64,000 nt of DNA from Epithemia pelagica (Eukaryota; Bacillariophyta; Bacillariophyceae; Surirellales; Surirellaceae). Positions within the stretch are counted from its first letter, which is position 1, and every line of letters begins with the position of its first letter. Location: assembly GCA_946965045.2 (NCBI GenBank), contig OX337230.1, forward strand, positions 1,488,001 through 1,552,000, given 5' to 3'. Under the pieces are notes generated by a model. It worked only from the letters and a program-made list of their open reading frames with translations. It was not told the DNA's origin and ran no database searches. Position numbers and translations under genes: made by a program. This document shows, piece by piece, positions 43,376-55,400 of the stretch.

Positions 43376-44433
43376 GATATCAGTAAACTAGGTAGAACTA
43401 GGTGAAAAACTTGAATATCTTGAGCGAAGATAGGATGAAGTTACTACTGAAGAGCCCTCTGAATCAAATTCACCAGGTAGTAGCCTACTTGTATCCGTCT
43501 CCAAAAACTTGAAAAACTTGAAAATAAAACCAAATAAAACACTTGAAATCAAACCGATTGAAAATAAAACTCCAAGCAGAGGTGCTATTCAGAACCGGGA
43601 GCAATGTCACGGGGCTCGCTGAGCGAAGCTAATTAGAATGTGACGCGCTTCCACTGCAGTCTTTAGGCTAGGTTGCTACCCGAGGGTAACGAAGAACTAG
43701 CAAGATCTGACGGTGTCTGTTCTTGACTCCACACACCGGGATTGCCAATCCCTAGCCCAAACTCCACGTGTAGGAAGGAAAAAGAAGCGATCAAAAGGCG
43801 GGAAAGACCAAGAACAATCGCGCACCAGGAAGGTAACGTCTGGCGGTTAAGCAATCTGTCCACAGCGCAAAGATAGAGAGCCTGATCGCTTGGCGGGCGA
43901 CAGCAACAGATGCGTTGTTAGTAACGAACACGTGTGCCGGAGCACGCGAAGTAGTACCTGTTGAGTACCTTAACTTCGCCCCCTGACGGTATCCAGCCGG
44001 TCTGGCAAGGATCGCCCTCTTTTCGGCCTTGCGGCTTACTTGTACGTAAAGTACGGGATGGGGATACGACAGTCTCGCGGGGACTGGGAGTTGGGTTGCC
44101 CGTGGGATTGGTTACCTCGGATAGTTCCCCCAACTCTGTTTTCCGACACAGACAAGAAACGACGAAAAACAAAATTCGATGCCGACAATGAAGATTTTTC
44201 GACAACGATAAGACGACAACCAACCGACCCAACAACCAACCAAATGGATGAATCGATCGAATATGACGAGACGGAGAGGACGGGATATGAGAATCAATCC
44301 CTCCGAACGAATTTCACCTTCGGAAGTAAGAGCAAACCCAACAAACACAAACAACGCAAGAGATCGGTCAAAGACAACAATCAACCAAACGATTCGGAAA
44401 GGAAACGAGAACAACAATCAACAGGCGTGCTGT
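43376..44433 (-). other. Untranslated leader of Copia element 2
   Basis: About 1.06 kb between the primer-binding site and the Gag start. Short frames here show no domain. It probably holds packaging and translation-control sequences of the genomic RNA. Confidence 0.5.
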
Positions 44434-44447
44434 TGAGACTGTTAATC
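44434..44447 (-). other. Primer-binding site of Copia element 2
   Basis: In element sense GATTAACAGTCTCA directly follows the 5' LTR, identical to 2161-2174. After these 14 nt the two elements diverge, so the conserved block is exactly the primer-complementary stretch. The plus strand reads TGAGACTGTTAATC, with the tRNA-Asn anticodon loop CTGTTAA. Confidence 0.65.
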
Positions 44448-44970
44448 TGACAAAAGATGAAGGACTCCGGTCGTTACGACACAACAATCAAAGATACAAC
44501 AAAGCGTTAGACAATTCAAGGCACCAACCACGTAGCCAATCCCCCACGGGTCAAGGAAAAGGCCAACAACTACTAGAAGAGTAGGTAGGACACAAAGAGA
44601 CGTGATGATGATGCTTTTTAGAATTGTGAGTGTTATCGTCTATGTTAGTGCTCGTTGTTGTTGTTTCCCCTTTTCCATCCATTTGTACTAGGTACGTAGA
44701 AATCTACACGCAGCATTGCTGGTTCGTGTGCATCTGACATCTAGATCGCATTCAATCGTCCCAAGATATCGCACATGTTCATGGATGATGTCTAGCTCAT
44801 GTCCAAGGCCATTGAAAGCGCCTCCTATCGTATTCCCTTTCTCCCCATTGTCTAAACTACGATCTACATGTGCTAGGTGTTTGTATATTATGACGTCACA
44901 GCCAGATGAAACCACTAGGTATTGATCGTGACTCATCGTACGATCAGTCACGGTCATCTACCTTGTGCGA
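44448..44970 (-). repeat. 5' LTR of Copia element 2 (element sense)
   Basis: 523 bp, near-identical to 37265-37787, followed outside by the target duplication ATTAT. Confidence 0.95.
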
Positions 44971-44975
44971 ATTAT

Positions 44976-45441
44976 CAAGCATGAAGCTAATCTGTTATTA
45001 ATGGTTTGGGTATCAGACCCTTTCGGCTTCAAACTTTCTTCGATGACGAGAGAACTCGTGCTAAAACACTTAGTATTTAGTATTTACTAAAAACTGACGA
45101 AGTCTGCCATGGTGAGTCATAACAGACTAGCATTCGAGAGCAGTGAGCAGTTTTTACGTCTTTGGTTTTTCATCATCATCAATTGTCGGGCCATATAACT
45201 CTAGGGGGTCGTCGGTAAGAACCAAACTGCATCAATCTCAGAGATACTTTATCGCTGCAGCTCTCATTGGAAAATCAGACCAACGCATAGAAATCAGCAG
45301 AGGAAGATAGCAGCGATGAGATCACCTCACGCGTTACATGCCATATATAAATGCCCGTCCTCAGATAAGTGCAAGCACCCGCGTCACGTAGGCACCAATG
45401 TCATGTCTTTTATCGCATTGTAGATCTCGTTTCGATCCTTT
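44976..45441. other. Spacer, no gene recognised
   Basis: Nothing supportable between the Copia element and the ankyrin-like relic. Confidence 0.45.
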
Positions 45442-45899
45442 TTATTGAATCTTCTTCTTGGGTATTCTCGCGAGCATAGTTCTTGTCATCTTTATCTTGT
45501 TTTGCATGTTGCGGTAATGAGTTTGACCCCCACGAGCAACGACATAGGAGTAGTCCACAAAGGGGTGTGGAATGTCGTTGTTGGCACTGTTTGCGTTATG
45601 CAATCTTCCGTAGAACGTGAGTATGGCAAGGTCGAGAGGGGAGGTCTGCTGCATATCATGTTGATGTCGTAGAACCCGTCTAGCAATCTTTGTATCAGGA
45701 ATCTTACGACAGGCAAGTTCATGGCTCGAACGGCACGCATCAGAGTGACACATCGTCCAGGATGACGAAGAGCTTCCTTCGCGGCTTTCTCATTGCTTGT
45801 TTCATGGTTGCTTTGGCCTCCAAGAAGAAAGAGACAATCCACCTTACCCAAAGGAAGCCGATCGACATGCGGAGTCAATATCGAGTGGTCTATGAACAA
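45442..45899 (-). pseudogene. Ankyrin-repeat-like gene relic, frameshifted
   Basis: Two overlapping minus-strand frames share one protein-like text. GRCVTLMRAVRAMNLPVVRFLIQRLLDG (upstream part, read as two helices) continues in another frame as TSPLDLAILTFYGRLHNA, ending in a basic tail KKKIQ. The order helix-turn-helix then SPLDLAI is ankyrin-like. The switch is near 45643-45660. The 5' part of the gene is missing. The call rests on pattern only. Confidence 0.35.
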
Positions 45900-45935
45900 T
45901 TAAATTCCATAAACCGAGGTCCTGGCATGCTTCTA

Positions 45936-46060
45936 ATCGGGCGAATCCTATCAGGGAAGCTATGAGGAGGCCTTCGCCATGGATTTGGACGATTCACCTT
46001 GGGTGATGGCAGCCATTATGTAGGGGGCTGGGTGAATGGAGAACGAGTATTGATTTTAGG
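45936..46060 (+). pseudogene. MORN-repeat gene relic
   Basis: In one frame GLRHGFGRFTLGDGSHYVGGW is a clear MORN repeat, and just upstream in another frame lies YQGSYE, which would precede it. The frame change is at about 45963-45970. No start or neighbouring repeats remain, so this is a fragment. Confidence 0.4.
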
Positions 46061-46524
46061 TCTGGGGGTTGGGTCACTGCCGATCAGCGTTTCCGCGACC
46101 TATCCGAGATACCTTTCCAAACCAGTGCCCCCCACTAACGGTGCAATTTCGAGTATAGAATGTGATGTACTATTTTAGAACAGATTTATTATTCCAAAGT
46201 GTTCTTACTGGTTATCCTCTAGCACTTTCAATCGTGATTCCAATTCTCCGACACGGATCACCAACTTTTGAAATTCCTTCACCATCTCTTCGACTCTCAT
46301 CTCACTCGGAAGCTCAGTTTCGACGTTCGATGGTCCACCTTGGTTGCCGAAGAAGAGAATGACAATAAGAAACAGAAACTAAATTAGATAACTAGTAGGC
46401 TGCCCACCACCACCCACCTGTCCTGCACCATTCCCCAGGGTCATCACTCCCTAGGACCATGCGCAGGCTCAGGCTTTCAGCCTTTATGGGATTGTTGCGT
46501 CGTTTTTTTGGTTCCTGTTTGTTG
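46061..46524. other. Spacer, no gene recognised
   Basis: The sequence lies between the relics and the recombinase gene. I could not find a terminal repeat marking the end of a Crypton element. Confidence 0.4.
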
Positions 46525-48983
46525 TCATTTGTTGCACACACACTTATAAGAAATTCGGTTCAGCTTGTCAATACCATTAAAGAAAACCTCGGGCTCACCA
46601 CCACTGCATTCCAAAATGCACTTGTCAATCCTTGCAACACTTCCACGCAATCTCTTGAGCCACTGGTAGTCTCGCGGTACGAATCCTTTGTTTTTGCCTT
46701 CGTACCTCGCTGTAATCTCCCTCATTTTGTAGTAAACTTGCATATTCGATCCATCATAGGTAGCCAACTCCTCTCTGTCACTCTCCAAAGACACTTGTTC
46801 CTCCACTGGTCCAGCTCGTTGTTGTTCTCGCGTTTGATTCCGTTGCTTCTTCTTCTCTCGTCGTTGTTCTTCGTCGTCGTCTCTTCCTCTTACTCTGTAA
46901 CATACAAACTCTGGTGTCACCACCTGGGGCATTCCATCCACACTCACACTCACCCTCTCACTCTCGGTCTCACTTGCTTTCTGTTCAGCTTCCAACTCCA
47001 GACTCTTCTTGAAACATTCACCAAATAGCCTTGTTGCTTCCACCCTCGTCCTATCGTCTTGAAACTTGTCGAATAAATGACGAAGTTTCTCAAACGGGGT
47101 TTCGTGCCCCTTTCTTCCGAGTGACAACTGGTACGTCTCCTGCCAGTCGAACGAAGATCGACAATCCAGCGCTTCTTTAACATACCACTTCGCCAATTCG
47201 CTTACAGACTTAGAGGTACGAGTGCTGGCGTTTGGGTTTTTGCGATTGAACTTGCCACTGGAGTAAAACACCGACTTCCATGGGGACACTTTATACTCCG
47301 GCCAGCATTCTGGGCGGTGGAATCCCGAGTCTTCCCACTGACTTAAGCAATTTTGGTAGTATAGAGCCGCTTGCTTCTGGGACTTATGACGAGCAGACTT
47401 GTTTAATGCATCGTCTTCTAGGGGCTGTATAGTCAATCCGGGCTGAGCCATGTCAGTGCGACGTCGCCCCGTACTCTCGTATCTATACAAAATCCCGAAT
47501 ACCGCGTACATATAGCCGGTCTTTCGCAGTGTATGTGTACCGACCGTACACTCTTGGGGATCGAATTCACACGCAGAGCCAGAGAATTGGTGAACTAGAA
47601 TTTTCTGTATCAACGAAAGAGTACTCGCCACTGGTTAGTTTATTCGCTCACTGGTTGGTGTATTCGCAAAACGGTACGTACCTTTAATTGTGATAGGAGA
47701 TCATTGTACTTAAAGCATTGTGTACCCCAATCATCCGGTAGTGGTCTGCCCGCCAGGAAGTTTTGTAAGTGATCTGCCCGTGGAAAAAGGTACGGGCCGG
47801 GTACGTTGGCCGATGCCAAATACACCAAAAGCGCGCGAACGGGACAAAACTCAGGGTTCTCATCATCTCGGAACAGCGATAAAGATTGTTCGACTTTATC
47901 CGCCTTTCCTTTTATCCAGAGTACAATCTGGTCCACTCTGAGTTCATTTTCCAGCACAACAAAACACTCAGTCCGAAATTGATCCAATCGGATCGAACAA
48001 ACCTCTTGGGCGCGGAGGAACAAATGGACTCCCATCAAAATCAGGCACCATAACTGTAAATTGGCGATGTCGGTTGATTTGGACATTAGATAGGCCCTGA
48101 CCAGTCGCAATTGTTTCGTGGTCATGTGAAGCGCGCCCCGGATATGGTGGGTTGATTTCAGTGTATTCTCCACACGATTGTACATCGACACACACAATCT
48201 ATGGAAAGTCGGGCACCCACGAGGTCGAATCCTTGGGTAAGTACACGAACCACAAGACTGAAATTCCCTGTTAATTGCTTTCAACCAGTCAATTGTGCGT
48301 GTCCCTGTGACGTCTTCATTTTTCTCCAGACATCTCTCACAAGTGCCAATATAACAATCAGTCATGTCTTCGAGACAAAACGAATTATGCAAAGTGCGAA
48401 TTGCGACACGACATTTTCGAATATTCGTAGGATCGGACCAACCATTTTTCTTTTTCAGTTTTCCATTTTCCTCCCACGATAGGCATGATCCCGTCACAAC
48501 CTCGCCTGCTCGCGGTCCTTTTGCATACTTAACCGGATTGTCGTTAAAATCGACACAAGGCGTTAAAGCATCAAAAGATTTATACTGATAGAAGATCGCA
48601 AGTGTAAGTGGATCTGCAGGCAAGGGGTCTGACGGGCGTAGCTTGTCGCAACAAATGGTGGCAGTTCGCACATCCCCAAGTAAAAATGCAAACCGACCGA
48701 GTTCCGCCCAATATCGCGGATACTCACGCAATGAAAGGTCTTGCCCATTGGCAGAGCCTTTCAACTGGAATTTCACAGTGAATTGATATTCATTCGTTGG
48801 AGGAGTCAAAGCCTCATTAGATATAAAGTTTCTTATCTCCCTTTCCATCTGTAGGAGTAGGTCAGGGGTTAGTTTTGTAGCCAATACGTCTCCTTTCTGC
48901 CTTGGACGAAATGGCATGGACTGATCCACCATTTCCACCCTGGTGGAGTTGAACTCCGTAGGAAGCACTGGAGCCTCGTCCAT
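46525..48983 (-). CDS. Eukaryotic tyrosine recombinase, Crypton-like
   Basis: Two adjacent frames: 48983-47640 (447 codons) and 47631-46525 (368 codons). The first has a Cys-rich N-terminal/core-binding part and the first catalytic Arg in HLFLRAQEVCSIR, followed by WIKGKADK. The second supplies THTLRKTGY (HxxR), NKSARHKS (third His) and ALYYQNCLSQ with the nucleophilic Tyr, then a charged coiled C-terminal extension. All tyrosine-recombinase residues are therefore present. A 47-nt GT-AG intron (GTACCG...AACCAG, about 47636-47682) would join the frames; the alternative is a frameshift next to a 21-bp tandem duplication of CACTGGTTRGT. Crypton-type transposons encode such enzymes in eukaryotes, but I could not define element ends. 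Confidence 0.7.
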
Positions 48984-49680
48984 CCTCTGTCTCTTGCTCT
49001 TTTAGAGCTTTTGTGAGACTTTTGGTTTGATTGTTGGATGTTGGGTTGACTTGCAACGGTCGAGTTCTTCGTTGGAAGATCGTTGGCATTGGGCGTCATT
49101 GCAGTTTCTTGGTGGGGTCTCGGAGGAGGGGCGCTGTAAACGCGATTCAAGGGAGATTGAATCGTGTTGGGTCACTGGTTGGGTCAGTGTTGGGTCAGTG
49201 TTGGGTTGTTAGATAGTTAACACGATACACTAGTGTGTAAATCTTGAGATTTCTCTATACCTACTAAAATAACGATCAGGATGTGGCATTTTTGTTGCCT
49301 CCAACGGCGATGTCTTGCATTGTGGTCCGCTCTTTGATGCAACCTCTCGAGCATCTCCCCATTGACACTTGCCCAATCTTCATCATCGCTCTTTCGTGAC
49401 GACTTTAGTCGTCGTAACTTGATGACCCGACGCGTCCTTCTTATCTTAGCAAAAAAAAAGAAAAGTCATCTTGTCCAACGGCAGCCATTCGGAACCTGGC
49501 TTTTGGCGGGTCGCTCATGACTCGTGATTCACGAGCCTCAGTTTCCGGAAGTGACCTCTTCCGGTGTGATTTACCTCTTACCACCGAACTATTTCTTGCA
49601 AAGACCCATACCTTTATGGGAACAAGTTCGAGTGGTGTTGCGTATCGGCTGCAGCTCCTACAAGTAACACATCTCTGACA
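48984..49680. other. Spacer between recombinase and eS6 genes
   Basis: 49165-49205 holds short tandem GGGTCAGTGTT units and 49450-49462 an A-rich run. The eS6 promoter lies at the right end. No gene recognised. Confidence 0.5.
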
Positions 49681-50520
49681 ATGAAGGTAAGTGGCGCGTG
49701 TTGATGAATCATACCAGCCGTATTCTTAGCTCTGGCCGCTCATCCGTTTCGTGTTTAATTCATTCTTGTGCGCCTTTTCTTTGCTCAGATCAACATTGCT
49801 TGCCCCAGCACGGGGATGCAAAAGGTGATGGAGATCGACGATGAACGTCGTCTCCAAAGCCTGTATGATCGCCGAATGGCTCAGGAAATTGATGGTAGTA
49901 TTTTGGGTGAGGAGTTTGAAGGTTATTTGCTGCGTATTTCGGGAGGTAACGACAAACAAGGTTTTCCCATGCGCCAAGGTGTTTTGACCAATACGCGTGT
50001 TCGTCTCTTGTGTAAGAAAGGACACAAGGGTTATCGTCAACGACGTGCCGGTGAACGAAAGCGAAAGTCTGTTCGCGGATGCGTGGTGGGTCACGACATT
50101 GCCGTTCTCAACTTGGTTGTCACGCAAGTTGGGGAAAAGGAGGTTCCTGGCCTTACGGATGATTCGGTGCCTCGTCGTTTGGGTCCCAAACGTGCCAATA
50201 ATATTCGAAAATTGTTCGCCTTGACCAAGGAGGATGATGTCCGTAAATACGTGATTTCTCGAACGTTCACCAACAAGGCGGGTGTGACAGTGCGAAAGGC
50301 GCCCAAGATCCAACGTTTGGTAACCCCCATAATGTTGCAACGCAAACGAGCCCGTAAATCACATTTGCTGGCTCAACTCAAGAAATCAAAGGAAGAAGCC
50401 GAAGCGTACAAGAAGGTGGTTGCTCAACGTCAAGCAGAAGCCCGCGAAGCACGCCGTTCACTAATCAGCAAGAGACGATCTTCGCGCAAGTCTGCGAAGG
50501 TTGCCGAAGAGAAAAAATAA
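49681..50520 (+). CDS. RPS6: 40S ribosomal protein eS6
   Basis: Exon 1 is only six bases (ATGAAG, 49681-49686), followed by a 102-bp GT-AG intron (49687-49788) and exon 2 (49789-50520); 245 aa. It begins [14 protein letters not shown] and contains the invariant eS6 segments [38 protein letters not shown] and [17 protein letters not shown]. It ends in a basic tail with the Ser-rich cluster RRSSRKSAK, a typical site for S6-kinase-type phosphorylation. It is a structural component of the small subunit. A minimal first exon with an early intron is common in ribosomal-protein genes. Confidence 0.97.
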
Positions 50521-50688
50521 TAGCAGCCACGATAAGTGCAATCATCTGGTGTATTAGATAAATCGTTTCAGCATACTATATATTTGTAGTAGCGAGACTG
50601 GCGGTTGGTGGCAGTTCCAATATAATTGTCTTCTGTGGTGAGCTCGAAAGGCTAGACAAAAATCGATTGGTCTACTGTCATGATCAGG

Positions 50689-51275
50689 TTATTGTTGATC
50701 CGGTTCCATCTTGACGTCTTCGTTTGCTGCGGCCTGTTTCGCTTCCACTTCGGCGGAGGATTGAGCCAAGGAAGCCGGATTACTCATGATCAATATTACA
50801 GAATCGCCTCTAAGAAACATTTTGCTCACATAGCGATCCTTATTGACTGCACTTCCTCGAGTTCTACCTTTACCCCCTTTGGAGACCTCGGTCCACATTT
50901 CTTTCACATCTTCTAGCAATCTGTCAATGATTCAAACAGAAGAAAGAGAAGAAGAAAACAAAAAGGCATTGTGCCATAAATGGTGAGACACTGTCCTCAG
51001 TTATCCGTTTAATGTGTACCGGTAGCAGCACATGCAAGATTGCTCGAGTGAGAACATTCATCCTGATGTAATCTATAACATGAAATGATTGCCATCAGTT
51101 GCACTTACAGGTTCATGTGTCTATCATAAGCTTTGACTCTTCCAAGCAGCTTGTGGTTGTTTCGTAGATTGATCAAAACCTGTGAATTTCCTTGCACTGC
51201 TTTGTAAAGCACAGAAAACGGCCCAGCTTTCAAGTCGGTAGCGTGCTCCGATGCACCTTGCGCTGCTGCCGCCAT
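50689..51275 (-). CDS. SNRPD2: Small nuclear ribonucleoprotein Sm D2
   Basis: Two exons: 51275-51109 and 50920-50689, with a 188-bp GT-AG intron (50921-51108); 132 aa. It carries both Sm motifs: [20 protein letters not shown] with [17 protein letters not shown], then [11 protein letters not shown] and [19 protein letters not shown]. The last block is diagnostic of SmD2. It forms part of the Sm ring on spliceosomal snRNAs. The C terminus has an acidic or Gln-rich extension of about 25 residues. Convergent with the eS6 gene, ends 168 bp apart. Confidence 0.95.
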
Positions 51276-52463
51276 TGAATCACTAACGAAACGAACAGAA
51301 AAAGATATGAACAATCTCAATTGTCAATGCGCTCCGGGATCGAGTTGTTGATCAAACTTTGTCGAAGCAAGAACGACCACCTATATTTGTTATTTGTTTA
51401 AAATTCTGCAATTTTTTATGTTTTTGTGTACGAAGATCAAAGGGGATTTAATTGAATATGTTCTGTTTTTGGATATGGGTCATTATATTTTCTCGAGCGG
51501 TCATATGGACAAGACTTAAGCAAAACAATTCAAAATACAAATTTAACCCGCTGGAAGAGTACGCTCTAATACGTTTTTGAGAATATGGGATTATCTACTC
51601 CTCATCGGGTATCTCCACAAGACCAATGGACGATTAACTAGGAAACGAGTGCTGTTCACAAGCATACCCTAACGGTCATCAAACGGATTTTCATCAATAT
51701 GGATATGCGTAGTGTGAAGCTATGTGTAGTCGTTGGTAGCGAAGCGTGGCTCTCTACGCTCAGAGTGTAGAGCTCATAGTACAAGGACATGGCGCATCTG
51801 CGCTCTCAGATCTCAGAGCCCCACCTTGCCATACAAATCCTTCGTTGCTTCTACATGTGTGGTGGTGCTAAGGATTGGTGATCCGTTTCGTTGCCACCCA
51901 GGACGGTTATCTGCGTCCGACCGAAAAATTGGGGCGCTGCTTCTTGTGCCTGCTGCCATCAGCGCAATCCACACGCACAAACACCCCTCCACACCGACAA
52001 GAGAACAAAAACCACGCAAAACGCCACAACGACTTGTATTGTATCGGTGAAATAGACCAGGTAAAGGCATCGAGGAGATCTTTCCCTGGAAGACCATAAC
52101 AAAGACAACGAGAATTGTTGATCTCTCTCTGCGCTGCGGATTCGTCACACGTGAATGAGATCAACGCAACAAGGCTCTTGGATTGGTTGGAAACGACTCG
52201 TGCTGGACGAGGCTATTAAAGGCGGAGGAAGAATAGAAACGGCACACCTTGAGGCTTTACCTTTGGAGGATCATCTGAGGAGCTAGCCTTCTCCCTTTGA
52301 GGAGCAAGGAAACGGGATAGTTCGTGCGCATTGGGTTAACCTTCTGCTTTCAAGCCAAGACTCGATCTCGACCAAAATTTGCACATCAATTGAGAAGCGG
52401 GAGCCAGTGACTTTTTTTCCGGAGATTTGAGAGACGTAACTCATTTATTTGGAAGGATCAACT
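51276..52463. other. 1.2-kb spacer, no gene recognised
   Basis: Promoters of SmD2 (left) and the CW-domain gene (right). Short open frames overlap in several phases and have no domain. Confidence 0.5.
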
Positions 52464-55400
52464 ATGACTTCTCTTCGTCTTGCCTTAAAGCAATCATTGG
52501 AAGAAAGCAGCGGTGGATTCTCTCCTCCCTCTTTGGGAAGTGACAACCATAACAGCACCAATAATCCGAATTTCAACGCACCACCGTCATCTCCGGGTGG
52601 CTCCCGAACTGGAATGTCGTCTCCCACGAATGGTGCTTCCTCCTCGGCTCCTGGTCATTCCACCAGTGCTTCGTCGATCAATCCTCACAATAGCAATCTT
52701 AGTCCGCAACCATGGAAGAAACGAGGACCAGGAAGACCGCGGAAAACCCAGCCGCAGGATGGAGGAACCGCGAAGAAACGTGGACGGCCCCGAAAACTCC
52801 CTGCCTCCGAAGAACAGCCCGGACATGAGGAACACTCTAGCAGTGAAAACGAATTCTCTGGAGAGGAAAACGACGATATAGAAGAAGAGCAATCGAGAGA
52901 GGCTGCTGAAGAACAAAAGGCATCCTCCAAGCCGTTGAAGAAGAAAAAAGCACACTCCACTATGACTGGTGCGGTTATCGTACCGAACAGAGAGAGTCAT
53001 GCAGAGCCGGTCGAAAGCTCCGAGGTGAAAGCCTCTGTTGCGAGCACGGACGTCGATCATACTTCTAGCAATTACGTCATACCTTCCAACAAAGAAGGTA
53101 ATATTGTTGCTCACTCTTCCTCTAGAGAGAAGGAGCCTGATGAGGGCAAGCCATCCAAAGTCAAGACTGTTCCTCCTCCACATCCACGTGTGCTTTCTTG
53201 GTCACGCAATCTCCCTGTCAAAGAGGTGCGCCAAAACGTCAAACAAGGAATTCGGGTCAAGGTACGCTTTGCCACGAAAGCTAAAAAGGAGGGCAAGCGA
53301 AAAAAGAAATGGTACGGAGGACTTGTATCGCAAGTTTCTAAGGCAGGCTCGAAAATCCGGATAAAGTATGATGACGGTACTTCGGAGGTGGCACGATTTC
53401 CAGACAAAGACATTGTTGTGGACGCAACTTTCAATGGAGAACATCAATGTTCATCCGAGTTCTTTGATCCACCAGAGGAGGGGATGTCTGGGGGTGAAGA
53501 GGTAGCACTAGATCACCAGCCATCAGGACAAGAACAGCCAGAAACAAACCCAGCACCAAGAGAGAAAACAGAAACTTCCACCACTGCCACAACAAGTGGG
53601 AGTGAACATCCAGAACCAGTTGCGAGCGCTTTGTCATCGTCCGAGACGCTAAGTCCAAGAGAAAGTTCCGAGAATTTGATGAATGCGGAAGTGCAAGAGG
53701 ATTCCTTGAAGCCTCTGAACGATCTGGAAGCTGTAAAATCTGCTCCGTCTGTCCCAACTTTGATGGAACCAGAGATAAACATCTCAAAGGATACGTCCAA
53801 CGATCAGCCTGACGAGTCATTAGCCATCAAGCCAAAACGTAAGCGTGGGCGTCCACCCAAAATCCGGTCGCAGCAGCTGAATAATGTGGCATCAAACGAG
53901 GAAATAATTGGTCCAAAAACTGGTGACAAGAGCATTGACCCTCTACGCTCAGCCGCTTCCCCTGTTCCGACTGTGGAATCAACTAATCCCCTTGTGGATA
54001 CTCCTGTACTTGATGAACCGAAGCAGAAACGTGTTCTCGACAATTCCAAATTGGATCCAATGGAAGTTGAAGAGCCGACAACAGGAAAGGATCATTCAGA
54101 GAAGGTCTCAGCGCAAATGGGTGGTTCAGAGGAGGACAAACAGAAATCGAAATTGCTCTCTATAAGAATTCCGAAACTGAAGAGCTCTCTCGAAGAAGGA
54201 AGCGCTGATTCTTCGAAAAACCTTCCAACCAAACCAGAGAAGTCTCCCCGCCCTGCGATATTCTCTGAATCGAAGAAGGACCAAGAGAACCACGGAGCCA
54301 CAAAAAGAATTCACATTCACTTGGCTGGACCGAAGTCTGTTGTGGCCAAAGAGACGAAGGAGATTCCCTCCACCCACGAAAGCCAGCATTCGACGATCAA
54401 AGGCAGAACAACCCCAGTTCCAATTGTTTCTGCTCATAAACATGAGGAAGAGGAAGTAAGAACACCGGCCTCACCACGATCCAAGAAAGTGAAGCGGAAG
54501 CGAGTCGAGTCATCCCCTAATAGTAACCGACCACGTTCTCCACGATCGCAAGCTGAAGAGGCCAGTGAAAAGTTTGGATCTGCTGGCAGTGCTTTCGAAA
54601 AGAGTACTTCTGGTGGTAGCACCACCCAAGTAGTAGCAGAAGAAGAAGAAAACAGCAAAGCAGTCACTCCGAAGGGACGACCGGCTAAAGTGGATGCTGC
54701 GCGATCTGCCAGACGCTCTGCGGCAAAGGAAGCTAGCGACCGATTGTTGAACAAACAAGAAGAGACAGTGGTCAAGAAGAAAAAGAAACGAGATCGTCGG
54801 AGGGAAGTAGAAGGTGAAGATTCGGATCGCGAAGAAACGCAGCAACAAGCTCCTTGGGTTCAATGCGACAAATGCAAAAAGTGGCGAATCATTCCAAGTG
54901 AAGTGGTTGGGTCGCTCCCTGAACGGTGGTTTTGCGAGGACAATGTATGGGATCCGAAGCGTGCGAGCTGCGATGCACCTCAACAGAAAGATAAACAAGT
55001 TGTTCGCGAAAAGAAGCGTAGGAAACGTCAACGACTTATGGAAAAGGCAGCTGCTGAAAGCAGGGCCACAGCTGATATACCGGCAGGGGCCGTTAGCGAT
55101 GAATCTAACGAGCATGAGAATAGTGCTGCATCTCGGTCGCAAGAAGATATGGAAGAGGTTATGAAGAGGCCTCGACGAGCTTCGCCCACCGAAAATTCTG
55201 ATTCCAGCATGAACAACAACGAACAGAAAACCGAGAAGAAGTCCAACACGAAGAAGCTGAGAAGCCACACCGCCGAGGTGATGGAGCTGCAGGAAGACGA
55301 AGGTGGAGCCGACTTGAAACCGCGTGGTCGCGGACGTCCCCGTCGCAACCTCGTAAAGGAAACATGCACACCGGTTAACCCGGAGCAAACCCATGATGAA

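Larger units (their letters stand above)
37265..44970 (-). mobile_element. Full-length Copia-type LTR retrotransposon (CoDi-like)
   Basis: 7706 bp on the minus strand. 523-bp LTRs at 37265-37787 and 44448-44970 differ at about one position, so the insertion is very recent. Target-site duplication ATTAT at 37260-37264 and 44971-44975. The primer-binding site (44434-44447) is identical to that of the element at 1426-6542. The polypurine tract ACGAAAGGGGAG (37788-37799, minus strand) abuts the 3' LTR. The internal region has a long 5' leader, a short Gag-start frame and a long Gag-Pol frame in the order Gag, protease, integrase, reverse transcriptase, RNase H, which is Copia order. LTR termini in element sense are TC...CA. 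Confidence 0.95.
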
